The position numbers and the translations under genes are program-made. Below the pieces are notes generated by a model that searched no databases, had not been told where the DNA came from, and was given only the letters and a program-made list of their open reading frames with translations. DNA of 64,000 bases. Source: an uncultured Eubacteriales bacterium (lineage in GTDB: Bacteria; Bacillota; Clostridia; Oscillospirales; Acutalibacteraceae). Where the stretch lies: NCBI GenBank assembly GCA_934541115.1, contig CAKTDF010000010.1, positions 15,654 to 79,653 on the forward strand, read 5' to 3'. Below are positions 1-8,258 of the stretch, one piece after another; positions within the stretch are counted from its first letter, which is position 1, and each line of letters begins with the position of its first letter.

Positions 1-1
1 G

Positions 2-2056
2 TTCAACTGGGCGCAAAAGCTCAAGTCGGTCAACCTCCCGGAGGGACTGACGGAAATCAGCAACCGCGCCTTCAGCGGAACAACGCTTGAAAGTGTCAAG
101 CTTCCGAGTACAATCAAAAGAATCGGCCTCGGTGCTTTTTCGGGTGCAATGATTAAAGAAGTAAACGTGCCAAACGGTGTTACCGAAATTTGGCAGGAAG
201 CTTTTGACGGCTGTCATCAGCTTAAAAAGGTCACCATTCCCGACACGGTAACATATCTCGGAGACAGCATTTTTAAAAATTGCGATGCGCTGACCGACGT
301 TCGCCTTTCCTCAAAGCTCAAGGAGATTCCGGACTTTGCATTCAGAGAATGCAGAACGCTCAAAAAAATTGTGATTCCGAACAGCGTCACAAAAATCGGC
401 AACAATGCGTTCAGCATGTGTCCCGTTCTTGAAGACGTTACCCTGCCCTCAAAGCTCAGGGAGCTTGGAGATACAGCATTTTACTGGTGCTTTAAGCTTT
501 CCTCTCTTACGCTTCCCGACACCGTTGAGAAGGTAGGTTACCTTGCTTTCAGAAACACTGCAATCAAAACGATGAACTGCCCGAAGAGCCTCAAAAAATG
601 CGGCTACAATCCGTTCCTTTACACACCGTTTTCCACCGAACAGTCCAAGGGCGGAATCTATTGGGGCAAGTGGCTCATCGGCTATGAGTTTTTCCCGGAT
701 ATTTACGACTATGAAACCGACGCATGGAAGGAAACAAAGGTTTCAATCAAGGACGGAACTGTCGGAATTGCAAACCACACCTTCTGCCCTGTCTATGAGG
801 AAACATATCCGTACAACATCAAAAGCATAAAAATCCCGGACAGCGTGAAATATATCGGTGACATGGCGTTCCACAGCGCGGATTTCACAACGCTGACGAT
901 TCCCGACAGCGTCATTGACATCGGCGATTACGCTTTTTCAAGCTGCGATAAGCTCACGAAGCTCAAGCTTTCGGAAAATCTCAAGCTCATCAGAAACCAT
1001 GTCTTTACCAATTGCACATCGCTTAAAACGATAAAAATCCCGGCGAGCGTTCAGGAAATTGAAAGTCAGGCTTTCTGGAACACCAAAGCTCTGAACGACC
1101 AAAAAGGAAACAAGAGCGAATACGTTGACAACTGGCTCATCTCGGTCAATGAGGTAAGCAATTACAAATACACCGTCAAAGACGGCGTTGTGGGTATTGC
1201 AGATTACGCGGTCCACCCGACGATTTATGACGTGACCGTTCCAAAGAGCGTGAAGTATATTCCGCCGTATACCTTCGGCTACGGCTTCTCCGGAGCTTCG
1301 TATAAGAAGCTCAGAGATCAGGACTTTGTTCTGCGCTGCGAGAGCGGTTCTGCGGCTCTTGAATATGCAAAGAAGAACGGCCTTCATTATAAGCTCATCG
1401 GCTGCAAGCACGAGCGCATAAGCGGCTGGATAACCGACCAAAAGGCAACCGTCTATGCTCCCGGAACAAAGCATAAAGCCTGCCTTGACTGCGGAAAGAC
1501 CGTCAAAAAGGGCACGATAGCTCAGCTCAAATGCTCCGCGCCAAAGCTCAAAAAGGCCGCTAATGTTTCCGGCGGCGTAAAGGTAACGTGGAGCAAGACT
1601 GCCGGAGTGGATTATTACAACGTCTACCGCAAAACGTCAAAGACAGACTGGAAAAAAATCGGCAAGACGTCTTCAACCTCGTATACCGACAAAACTGCAA
1701 AGAGCGGAACAAAATACAGCTATACGGTTCGTGCCGTGAACAATGCCGGCTCGTCGTCATATAACAAGACCGGCGTTTCGGTGAAATACCTTGCAAAAAC
1801 AAAGGTGACCACAAAGGCGGCGGCAAAAAAGATGACCGTAACGTGGAAAAAGACCGCCGGTGCGGACGGCTATGTTATCTACCGCAAGGCAGGAAACGGA
1901 GATTTTAAGGAACTCAAAACGATTAAAAAGGGTACTACCGTATCATTTACCGATAAGTCGGTCAAAAAAGGTACAAAGTACACTTACCGTATAAAGGCAT
2001 ACAGCGGAAAAACTTTCAGCGCTGCGGCTACCGGTTCTGCGGTCAAAGCGAAATAA
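2..2056 (+). CDS. BspA-like leucine-rich-repeat surface protein with two Fn3 domains (5' end outside window)
   Basis: The reading frame is already open at base 2, so the N-terminus and any signal peptide lie upstream of the window. Most of the protein is a ladder of about 23-residue BspA/TpLRR repeats, each with an IPDSV-IG-AF-C pattern (for example IPDTVTYLGDSIFKNC). These are followed by a Cys/His module (CKHE ... CLDCG) and two fibronectin type III domains covering roughly the last 180 residues. Proteins of this kind are secreted or surface-attached and mediate adhesion in gut and oral bacteria (family knowledge). There is no LPXTG motif or C-terminal membrane anchor; it ends in VKAK, so attachment must depend on the missing N-terminal part or be non-covalent. 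The Cys/His module resembles the repeat unit of the GLUG protein at 10313. The precise ligand is unknown. Confidence 0.88.
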   Translation, partial: FNWAQKLKSVNLPEGLTEISNRAFSGTTLESVKLPSTIKRIGLGAFSGAMIKEVNVPNGVTEIWQEAFDGCHQLKKVTIPDTVTYLGDSIFKNCDALTDVRLSSKLKEIPDFAFRECRTLKKIVIPNSVTKIGNNAFSMCPVLEDVTLPSKLRELGDTAFYWCFKLSSLTLPDTVEKVGYLAFRNTAIKTMNCPKSLKKCGYNPFLYTPFSTEQSKGGIYWGKWLIGYEFFPDIYDYETDAWKETKVSIKDGTVGIANHTFCPVYEETYPYNIKSIKIPDSVKYIGDMAFHSADFTTLTIPDSVIDIGDYAFSSCDKLTKLKLSENLKLIRNHVFTNCTSLKTIKIPASVQEIESQAFWNTKALNDQKGNKSEYVDNWLISVNEVSNYKYTVKDGVVGIADYAVHPTIYDVTVPKSVKYIPPYTFGYGFSGASYKKLRDQDFVLRCESGSAALEYAKKNGLHYKLIGCKHERISGWITDQKATVYAPGTKHKACLDCGKTVKKGTIAQLKCSAPKLKKAANVSGGVKVTWSKTAGVDYYNVYRKTSKTDWKKIGKTSSTSYTDKTAKSGTKYSYTVRAVNNAGSSSYNKTGVSVKYLAKTKVTTKAAAKKMTVTWKKTAGADGYVIYRKAGNGDFKELKTIKKGTTVSFTDKSVKKGTKYTYRIKAYSGKTFSAAATGSAVKAK

Positions 2057-2184
2057 GGAAGAACAGTTTATAAAATACTTGATTTCTTCACCTCGAATAA
2101 AAAATAAAAAGCACGACAGCGGAAAGCGGCGCTGCGCCGCAAGAAACTCGACATACTGTTCTGCTTTATGAAACCTGAATCCAT

Positions 2185-2234
2185 AAAACGCCATCGCCGG
2201 CAGCTTCTTTTGAAGACTGCCGGCGATGGCGTTT
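2185..2234. terminator. Convergent-gene terminator hairpin
   Basis: Inverted repeat with arms CGCCATCGCCGGCAG and CTGCCGGCGATGGCG around a 13 nt loop, flanked by A- and T-rich bases. It lies between the stop codons of two convergent genes, so it probably serves both strands. Confidence 0.75.
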
Positions 2235-2252
2235 ATAAATAAATCACACCCA

Positions 2253-3374
2253 TCAAACCTTATCGACCGAAAAAATTCCGAACGGACAAAGCGGCGACCA
2301 TGCGTTGAAAAGTGCATTGCCGCTTTGGGCAAATTCCGGTCTTGTGAGAGCGAGCACAGCCTCTTTTTCAGAAAAACTGAGAGCCGGCTCTTTTTCTGTC
2401 TCGGTGACAGTTACGCTGCCGTTTTTGAGCGCAATTTCAAGCGTTTTTTCTCCGAGCTTTAAAACGAGCGAGCCCTCCGGGAGAGGAACAAGACTCTGTT
2501 TGAGAGAAAAAAGCTTTTCAATGAAGTTTTTGTAGTTGAAAATTTTTATGCTTGCAGCCGTTTCAATGCCGTAATGCTCGGCAAACATGAGCACCTCTTT
2601 GAGAAGCTGCGGCTGCACCGGACTTATCCAAAGGGAAAAGCTCCTTTTCAGCTTTTTTGCTTTGCCAAAGGCATAAAGCACATCTGACGCGTCAGAGCTG
2701 TTTTTTAAAACAAGCTCTGAAACGGCGTTTTCATCTTCCTTATATATAAGGTATCCCGCCGTCTCTTTGTTTTCGTCAAGAATAAGGAGCGGCTCACTGT
2801 TCCACGTTGAAAGAACGGACAAAAGCTTTTCTCTCTCTCGCTCATGGAACGCCGGCAGGCTTTTATGAAGCTCGTCAATCTCAATGAGATCTTTTTTGTC
2901 TGACGGAGATTTGAAAGAAAAACTCTTTTCAGCCCGGTGCTTCAGAAGAAAGTGATCTGAAATCTCGGCGTTGTGGCGTATGCCGCAGGGAACATATCCA
3001 TAGCGCTCATAACGTCCTCTGTAGCCGGAAAGGATTCCGATGTCCGCGCCGTTTTCAAGTCCCTTTTGATTTGAATAAAGCAGCAGACTGTTCATTATGC
3101 CCTTTCCGCGCTGCGATTTTGCAACCGCAACCGAGCCGATGCCTGAGGTGACAAGGCACCCCGTCGGGAGAGAAAGCTTTCCCGGATACACCAGAACGGC
3201 GCCTGCGATCTTGCCGTTGTCTTTGTATATTCCGTGGAGCGCGGCTGTTTCCGGGTGTGCATATACCTTTGAGACCTTTTTTGAAAAGTCGATTTTAAAA
3301 ACCTTGTTTTCAAATTTCAAAAGCTCGTCAAAGTCCTTTTCTTCCGCATTGACTATCGTTATATTCTCCATCAT
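2253..3374 (-). CDS. Eis-like GNAT N-acetyltransferase
   Basis: A 373-residue protein with an N-terminal GNAT fold, including the acetyl-CoA loop SQRGKGIMNSLL at about residues 90-100, then a linker and a C-terminal SCP2-like domain. This is the architecture of the Eis family (about 400 residues), whose members acetylate amine groups of small molecules or proteins. The substrate here cannot be read from sequence. It is the last gene of a three-gene minus-strand operon: its first ATG overlaps the TGA of the upstream membrane-protein gene, so translation is probably coupled. A second ATG one codon later is an equally possible start. No separate promoter or strong ribosome-binding site is visible. 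Confidence 0.8.
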   Translation of the reverse strand: MMENITIVNAEEKDFDELLKFENKVFKIDFSKKVSKVYAHPETAALHGIYKDNGKIAGAVLVYPGKLSLPTGCLVTSGIGSVAVAKSQRGKGIMNSLLLYSNQKGLENGADIGILSGYRGRYERYGYVPCGIRHNAEISDHFLLKHRAEKSFSFKSPSDKKDLIEIDELHKSLPAFHEREREKLLSVLSTWNSEPLLILDENKETAGYLIYKEDENAVSELVLKNSSDASDVLYAFGKAKKLKRSFSLWISPVQPQLLKEVLMFAEHYGIETAASIKIFNYKNFIEKLFSLKQSLVPLPEGSLVLKLGEKTLEIALKNGSVTVTETEKEPALSFSEKEAVLALTRPEFAQSGNALFNAWSPLCPFGIFSVDKV

Positions 3375-3892
3375 TTGACGATGAGATAAACAAGAACGCC
3401 GAGAGATGCAACGAATGTTACGAGATATCTTTCAAGGTATGCTCCAACATAGCAGCCGAGAAAACCGGGAGCATAGAGTATCTTCTGAAAAATGTTGCCG
3501 TTTTTATATACCTTTTCTTTCATGTTCAATGCGTCTTCAATTGAGGGATAGCTGTTGACATAGAGTGAAAAAGCGAACCAATAGGCAACGATGCTGATAA
3601 TTTTTGAGGCTGTGCCGGTCATTTCAAAAGCAAAAAGACCGATCATGGGCGCCCATGAAAGGAACAGAGCAAGCATTCCGTTCATGAAAGCGGGAACAAA
3701 GCAGACGGCGAATGCCCCTTGGGCGTGCGGCATCAGCTCATGTTCAATATGGCTGCACATTTCGTCGTTTCTGAAGGTTCGGTTGTCCTCAACGGGCACG
3801 CCGCAGATTTTGCAGACAAGGTGCTCCCACATGGCTCTGACAAGAGCGCCGGGAAAAGTGATGAAACGTGTTATTACATAAAGAATATTCAT
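3371..3892 (-). CDS. Multi-pass membrane protein, possible inactive M50/DUF3267-like metalloprotease
   Basis: A 173-residue integral membrane protein with about four hydrophobic segments. The segment FPGALVRAMWEHLVCKICGV recalls the FPG-x-x-(V)HELxHKxxC signature I know from membrane metalloproteases of the DUF3267/M50-like group, and YPSIEDALN near residue 120 recalls their conserved FPS-x-xDA motif. At the position of the zinc-binding HExxH this protein has RAMWE, so if the relationship is right it should not be a peptidase by that mechanism. It is the middle gene of an operon; its ATG shares one base with the TGA of the upstream TPR gene (TGATG). Family assignment is inference and could be wrong; that it is a small polytopic membrane protein is clear. 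Confidence 0.6.
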   Translation of the reverse strand: MNILYVITRFITFPGALVRAMWEHLVCKICGVPVEDNRTFRNDEMCSHIEHELMPHAQGAFAVCFVPAFMNGMLALFLSWAPMIGLFAFEMTGTASKIISIVAYWFAFSLYVNSYPSIEDALNMKEKVYKNGNIFQKILYAPGFLGCYVGAYLERYLVTFVASLGVLVYLIVK

Positions 3893-5406
3893 CAGATATC
3901 ACCTCCTACATCGGTAAGGACCTGCTCAAGGGTGAGCTTCCCTTTTTTATACTTTTTAACGTTTGAGTCAATTTCTTTTGAAGCGTTCGCAAAAATTTCT
4001 TCAATTCTCTGGTAGCTTTCGTCGTCCTTAATATAGGCGGCGCAAAGAGCGTAGATGTTGGCGCCGGAAACGGTTATGCCGGAGCCGCTGTCAACATAGG
4101 CGCTGATTGCTTTGAATGCGTTTTCGCCGTCGCCCTTGAGCAAATAGCCGAGAGCGTAGATGCTCTGGTAGCTCAGCGAAGAAGCGGGAGCGTTGTCTTT
4201 TGCCTTTTCTGCAATTTCAAGGATCTTGTCGGCGTCGGGCTTTTCGCAGAAACGGAAAGCGTTTGCATAGTAGACGTATGCGTTGTCGTCCTGCGCATTG
4301 GTTTTGACGCACTTTTCAAAGTACTTGCCGGCGTTTTCGGTGTCGCCGAGTCTTGCATAGAGATCAATGATGAAAGAGACATAAAAGGACGGGTGTTCTT
4401 CTTTGTCTATCTCTTCGACTTTGAGCAGCTGTTCAAGCTGTTTGTCAAGGTCCTTATCGGTGCTTTGCATGAGCAGGTAACGATAAAATTCAACAACAAA
4501 GGGAGAATATGCCGTTCCGTTGTCGTCTGTGCCCTTTTCAAGAATTTCGTCAAGCGCCTTTGACTGCTTGTCATAGTCGATTTTTTCGCCGGACTGTATC
4601 GCCTGGTAGACAGAGGCAGCTGCATTGACGGTTGCAGTGAGCGACTTGTTGAACTCGCTGATTTCGGCGAATTCACCGCTCTTGAGCGCCGGAATACGGT
4701 CTGAATACTGATCGATTATATTTGCCGCATTGCCGGGCATGCCGAGGTTGTAATAGATTTTGACAAGTCTCTTGACCGCAACGGCCGAAAAGCTGTCGTT
4801 TTCGCCGTGTTGGCTGACGTAGGATTCATATGCGTTGCCTGCGTCATAGAGCTTGCCCTGCTCATATGCCGTTTCTGCTTCTATGAGAGAGATGTATTCG
4901 CTGAGGCTGCTCATCGACGAGGCTGCCGCTTCGCCGATTTTTCCTTTCATGAGAGCCGCAGTTGCGTCCGATGAAAGAAAAACGGATGAAAAAACGCCGA
5001 CCAAAACCATAATGATGAGCATAAGAATACCGCCGACGTGCGCCGGACTCGCCGTCATCAGCTTTCGGCATTCGCTGCAATACGGATAATCCTCGCCGAA
5101 AGAGGTGTCGCATTCGTTTTCTCCGCAGCATTCGCAGATTCTTTTCGGCTGCTTTTCGCAGTCGTCATCGTCAACGGCGGCTTCGTCAATTTCATCAAGC
5201 TCCTGAATCAGCTCGCCCTGAACATATTCGGGGTCGTCTGCCTTGTCAAGCTCGGTCTGCAAAAGGTCGCGGATACCCTCAAGCTCTGTCACAAGCTCGT
5301 CTTCAAACCGGGTGGAGCCGTTCTCCCCGGCAGAATCCGGCTCTTTTGCGCCGCTTTCTTCGGGCGCTTGATTTTCGTTAAGATCCTTGTTTTCAAAATC
5401 GTCCAA
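3892..5406 (-). CDS. Zinc-ribbon, single-pass membrane protein with TPR-like tail
   Basis: A 504-residue protein. Visible in order: an acidic, low-complexity N-terminus (about 1-95); a four-cysteine zinc ribbon (CECC ... YCSEC, about 95-120); one transmembrane helix (about 130-152); and a long alpha-helical tail with TPR-like helix pairs that would lie outside the membrane. I place the start at TTG 5406 because it has AGGAGG seven bases upstream; the longer frame reaching 5445 has no such site. It is the first gene of the operon with the membrane protein and the GNAT. TPR tails usually bind other proteins; the zinc-ribbon/TM/TPR order suggests a scaffold or assembly role, but the function is unknown. 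Confidence 0.75.
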   Translation of the reverse strand: MDDFENKDLNENQAPEESGAKEPDSAGENGSTRFEDELVTELEGIRDLLQTELDKADDPEYVQGELIQELDEIDEAAVDDDDCEKQPKRICECCGENECDTSFGEDYPYCSECRKLMTASPAHVGGILMLIIMVLVGVFSSVFLSSDATAALMKGKIGEAAASSMSSLSEYISLIEAETAYEQGKLYDAGNAYESYVSQHGENDSFSAVAVKRLVKIYYNLGMPGNAANIIDQYSDRIPALKSGEFAEISEFNKSLTATVNAAASVYQAIQSGEKIDYDKQSKALDEILEKGTDDNGTAYSPFVVEFYRYLLMQSTDKDLDKQLEQLLKVEEIDKEEHPSFYVSFIIDLYARLGDTENAGKYFEKCVKTNAQDDNAYVYYANAFRFCEKPDADKILEIAEKAKDNAPASSLSYQSIYALGYLLKGDGENAFKAISAYVDSGSGITVSGANIYALCAAYIKDDESYQRIEEIFANASKEIDSNVKKYKKGKLTLEQVLTDVGGDI

Positions 5407-5611
5407 GAAAATGCCTCCTTGTGCAACCGCCGACCAACCGAGCAAGTGTAATTAACCGATATTTGCACTCTCGGTCGTCACCGGTCACTTTCTATTAAAA
5501 TAACTTGACTATTTTATCACCGATAACTTAATTTTGCAATAAATTTTAAAAAATTTTCAAGTCCGGCAAGTGGACGCCGGAAAGTCAAATGTTTTGTCGA
5601 AAAGCAAAAAT

Positions 5612-5641
5612 TTATACACAGTAACCAAAAATTTATGCACA
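5612..5641 (+). promoter_or_regulatory. Two direct DnaA boxes, 21 bp apart
   Basis: TTATACACA at 5612-5620 and TTATGCACA at 5633-5641 both match the DnaA box TTATNCACA exactly. They sit in a 21 bp direct repeat (AAAAATTTATNCACA), two helical turns apart, about 20-50 bp upstream of the -35 hexamer of the EF-G-like gene. Confidence 0.55.
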
Positions 5642-5660
5642 ATATTAGTTATAAATAAGT

Positions 5661-5689
5661 TTGAACTTTTGTGAACTTTATGGTAAAAT
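5661..5689 (+). promoter_or_regulatory. Sigma-A promoter for EF-G-like gene
   Basis: TTGAAC, 17 bp spacer, TAAAAT. The predicted start near 5696 leaves a leader of about 140 nt. Confidence 0.6.
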
Positions 5690-5838
5690 GTTTGATGTTA
5701 GCTTCAAGTGTTGTATATTTTAACTGAATATCAGCTATCGGAGTAACTATATTAAAGGCGGGCTTTCCGCCGTGAATAAGAATTGCCTCCGGGAGAGTGT
5801 CGTTTCCCCGGTCTGTGCGGTTCAAGGAGGTAACAGAT

Positions 5839-7908
5839 ATGAAATCTTACGACGCAAATAACATCAGAAATATCGCCATTGCCGGTCACACCGGAAAGGG
5901 TAAAACTACCCTCGCCGAGGCTATGCTTTTTCTTGCAAAGGCTACCGACAGACTCGGTAAAATTGCAGACGGAAACACCGTAATGGACTTTGACCCCGAA
6001 GAAAAAAAGCGTCAGTGCTCGCTTTCAACGGCTTATGCACCCCTTGAGTGGAGAGACACAAAGATCAATCTCCTTGACGCACCCGGCAAGTTTGACTTTG
6101 CGGGCGGCGTTTCAGAGGCTATGCGCGCGGCGGAGTGCGCCCTCATCGTCACCTCCGCAGGCTCGGGCTTTGACGTAGGCGCAGAAAAAGCAATCAAAGC
6201 CGCAGACGCAAGAGGAATTGCAAAGTTCTTTGCAATCACAAAGCTTGACGCGGAAAACACCGATTTCTATAAGACCTTTGACGCTCTCAAAGCCGAGGTC
6301 GGTTCAAAGCTCTGCCCGGTAGTTATTCCTCACGTTGTCGGCGGAAAAGTTGAGTCATACATCAATCTTTGCAGCAACAAGGCGTTTAAATATGAAAAGG
6401 GCAAGGCAACCGTTATTGACATGCCCACAGACGAACACATCTCCGCAATGAAAGACATTCTCATGGAGGCGGTTGCTTCTGTTGACGATGACCTTATGAT
6501 GAAATTCTTTGACGGTGAAGAGCTGACAAAGGAAGAGATCATCGACGGTCTTACCAAGGGCGTTGAGCAGGGCGAAATTTATCCCGTTTACGGCTGCTCG
6601 GGCACTACTCTTGAGGGCGTTGACCTTCTTCTTGACGCAATCGTTTTCTCCGCTCCGTCACCTGCTCAGGCAGGCTCTGAAAAGGCAGAAAACGACGCAG
6701 GGGACGAAATCGACGTCAAATGCGACCCGAACGGACCTCTTGCGGCTATCTGCTTCAAAACCGTTGCCGACCCGTTCGTCGGCAAGATGTCCTTTGTAAA
6801 GGTTATTTCCGGCAAGATCACTGCCGACGTTCCGGCTTTCAACGCTTCGACCGGCGAGAGCGAAAGAATGGGCAAGCTCATCTCCGTCAGAGGCAACAAG
6901 CAGGAGGACATCGCTGCTATTACAGCGGGAGATATCGGCGTAATCACAAAGCTTTCCGGTCTCGGCACCGGCGACACTATCTGCAATTCAAAGAACATTA
7001 TCAAGCTTAAAGCCGTTTCCTTCCCGGCTCCGTCGCTTTCAATGGCAATCGTAGTCAAGAAGAAAGGCGAAGAAGATAAGGTTGCCTCCGGCCTTCGCAG
7101 AATCATGGGCGAAGATCCGACCGTAGGCTTTGCCACAAATGAGGAAACAAGAGAAATGATTCTCTCCGGTCTCGGCGAACAGCACCTTGACATCGTTCTT
7201 GCAAAGCTCAAAACAAAGTTCGGCGTTGAAATCGACCTCAAGGTTCCGCGCGTTGCATACAGAGAGACCATTCGCAAAAAGTGCCAGGTTCAGGGACGCC
7301 ACAAAAAGCAGTCGGGCGGTTCCGGTCAGTTCGGTGACGTTTGGATTCGCTTTGAGCCGCATGACGGCGACGAGCTGATTTTTGAAACCGAGGTTGTTGG
7401 CGGCTCCGTTCCGAAGAACTACTTCCCTGCAGTTGAAAAGGGTCTTCAGGAGGCTATTCAGAAAGGACCTCTTGCCGGCTATCCGGTAGTAGGCCTCAAG
7501 GCTGTTCTTTATGACGGCTCATATCACCCCGTTGACTCAAACGATATGGCTTTCCGTACCGCTGCAAAGATTGCATATAAAAACGGTATGGCACAGGCTA
7601 ACCCGGTAATTCTTGAACCCATCGGCGACCTTAAGGTTTATGTTCCCGACGCAAACCTCGGCGACATCATGGGCGACATCACAAAGCGCCGCGGCCGTGT
7701 TCTCGGCATGGGCGCCGCAGACGAGCCGAAGATGCAGGAGCTTGTTGCGGAAGTACCGATGGCTGAAATGGGCGATTTCTCAACCATGCTCCGTTCGGTT
7801 ACTGCCGGCAGAGGTCACTTCTCCCTCTCCTTTGCCCGCTATGAAGACGCTCCGGGCAATGTTGCTCAGAAAGTTATTGAAGAAGCCAAGGCAGAAGCTG
7901 ACGACTGA
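5839..7908 (+). CDS. Elongation factor G paralogue (EF-G-like translational GTPase)
   Basis: A 689-residue protein with the full EF-G domain order: G domain, domain II, domain III (LSGLGEQHLDI), domain IV (GYPVVGLKAVLYDGSYHPVDS) and domain V. The start at 5839 is chosen because AAGGAGG precedes it at proper spacing. The P-loop GHTGKGKTT (16-24) is intact. The G3 motif, DTPGH in EF-G, is DAPGK (80-84), so the histidine that activates the hydrolytic water is a lysine. G4 is TKLD (134-137) instead of NKxD, and switch I is shortened and unlike the usual RGITI segment. These changes mark it as a divergent paralogue, not the housekeeping fusA, which normally sits beside tuf and rpsG/rpsL. Slow or altered GTP hydrolysis is inferred. 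It is monocistronic, ended by the hairpin at 7950. Confidence 0.85.
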   Translation: MKSYDANNIRNIAIAGHTGKGKTTLAEAMLFLAKATDRLGKIADGNTVMDFDPEEKKRQCSLSTAYAPLEWRDTKINLLDAPGKFDFAGGVSEAMRAAECALIVTSAGSGFDVGAEKAIKAADARGIAKFFAITKLDAENTDFYKTFDALKAEVGSKLCPVVIPHVVGGKVESYINLCSNKAFKYEKGKATVIDMPTDEHISAMKDILMEAVASVDDDLMMKFFDGEELTKEEIIDGLTKGVEQGEIYPVYGCSGTTLEGVDLLLDAIVFSAPSPAQAGSEKAENDAGDEIDVKCDPNGPLAAICFKTVADPFVGKMSFVKVISGKITADVPAFNASTGESERMGKLISVRGNKQEDIAAITAGDIGVITKLSGLGTGDTICNSKNIIKLKAVSFPAPSLSMAIVVKKKGEEDKVASGLRRIMGEDPTVGFATNEETREMILSGLGEQHLDIVLAKLKTKFGVEIDLKVPRVAYRETIRKKCQVQGRHKKQSGGSGQFGDVWIRFEPHDGDELIFETEVVGGSVPKNYFPAVEKGLQEAIQKGPLAGYPVVGLKAVLYDGSYHPVDSNDMAFRTAAKIAYKNGMAQANPVILEPIGDLKVYVPDANLGDIMGDITKRRGRVLGMGAADEPKMQELVAEVPMAEMGDFSTMLRSVTAGRGHFSLSFARYEDAPGNVAQKVIEEAKAEADD

Positions 7909-7949
7909 TAATTTGCATTCTTGATTTTTCAACATAAATAAACACACAC

Positions 7950-7979
7950 AAGAGCCGCTGTGAAAACACAGCGGCTCTT
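7950..7979 (+). terminator. Hairpin after EF-G-like gene
   Basis: Perfect 13 bp stem AAGAGCCGCTGTG / CACAGCGGCTCTT with an AAAA loop. No T-run follows on the plus strand, so termination may be less efficient. Confidence 0.6.
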
Positions 7980-8193
7980 GGATTGAACGGCTGTATTTTA
8001 TGGGTATCGGCAAAAGGGAACAGTGCCGGAACCGGCGGGTTTTCGGCGTGCGGTGTCGGCGCTTTTAGGGCGGCGAGCGCCTTTTGCTCTCATAATATCA
8101 AAATCCATTTCTGAGCAAACATCACGAAAACGCGAGAAAACACGAGAAAACGCGAGCATGGCTAAAGTAATCCGAATTTTTGAGAAAAAGCTG
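7980..8193. other. Gene-free stretch before rplM promoter
   Basis: About 210 bp without a gene. It holds a weak GGCGC/GCGCC hairpin with a TTTT tail at 8058-8085, the 10-bp tandem repeat listed separately, and then the rplM promoter. Confidence 0.5.
8124..8156 (+). repeat. 10-bp tandem repeat upstream of rplM
   Basis: Three and a fraction copies of the unit CRCGAGAAAA in direct tandem, about 40 bp upstream of the -35 box. The period equals one DNA helical turn. Confidence 0.7.
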
Positions 8194-8222
8194 TTGACAA
8201 AGCCTTTTGCCTGTGATAGAAT
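8194..8222 (+). promoter_or_regulatory. Strong sigma-A promoter for rplM-rpsI
   Basis: Perfect -35 TTGACA, 17 bp spacer, -10 TAGAAT. Predicted start near 8229, giving a short ~30 nt leader. Confidence 0.85.
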
Positions 8223-8258
8223 ACTGGAGCATTTGAAAATTGATTGGAGGAAAAGACT

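Larger units (their letters stand above)
5407..5838. other. AT-rich intergenic region with DnaA boxes and promoter
   Basis: About 430 bp between divergent genes. It contains very AT-rich tracts around 5500-5560, two direct DnaA boxes, the promoter of the EF-G-like gene and its ~140 nt leader with a small GGCGG-loop-CCGCC hairpin near 5760. No open frame with a ribosome-binding site was seen. Confidence 0.6.

Noticed and set aside
938..1474. Minus-strand frame of 178 codons within the BspA-like gene
   Set aside because: Antisense to clear leucine-rich repeats; no initiation site.
5612..5641. Chromosomal replication origin
   Set aside because: Only two DnaA boxes, and none of the usual origin genes nearby.
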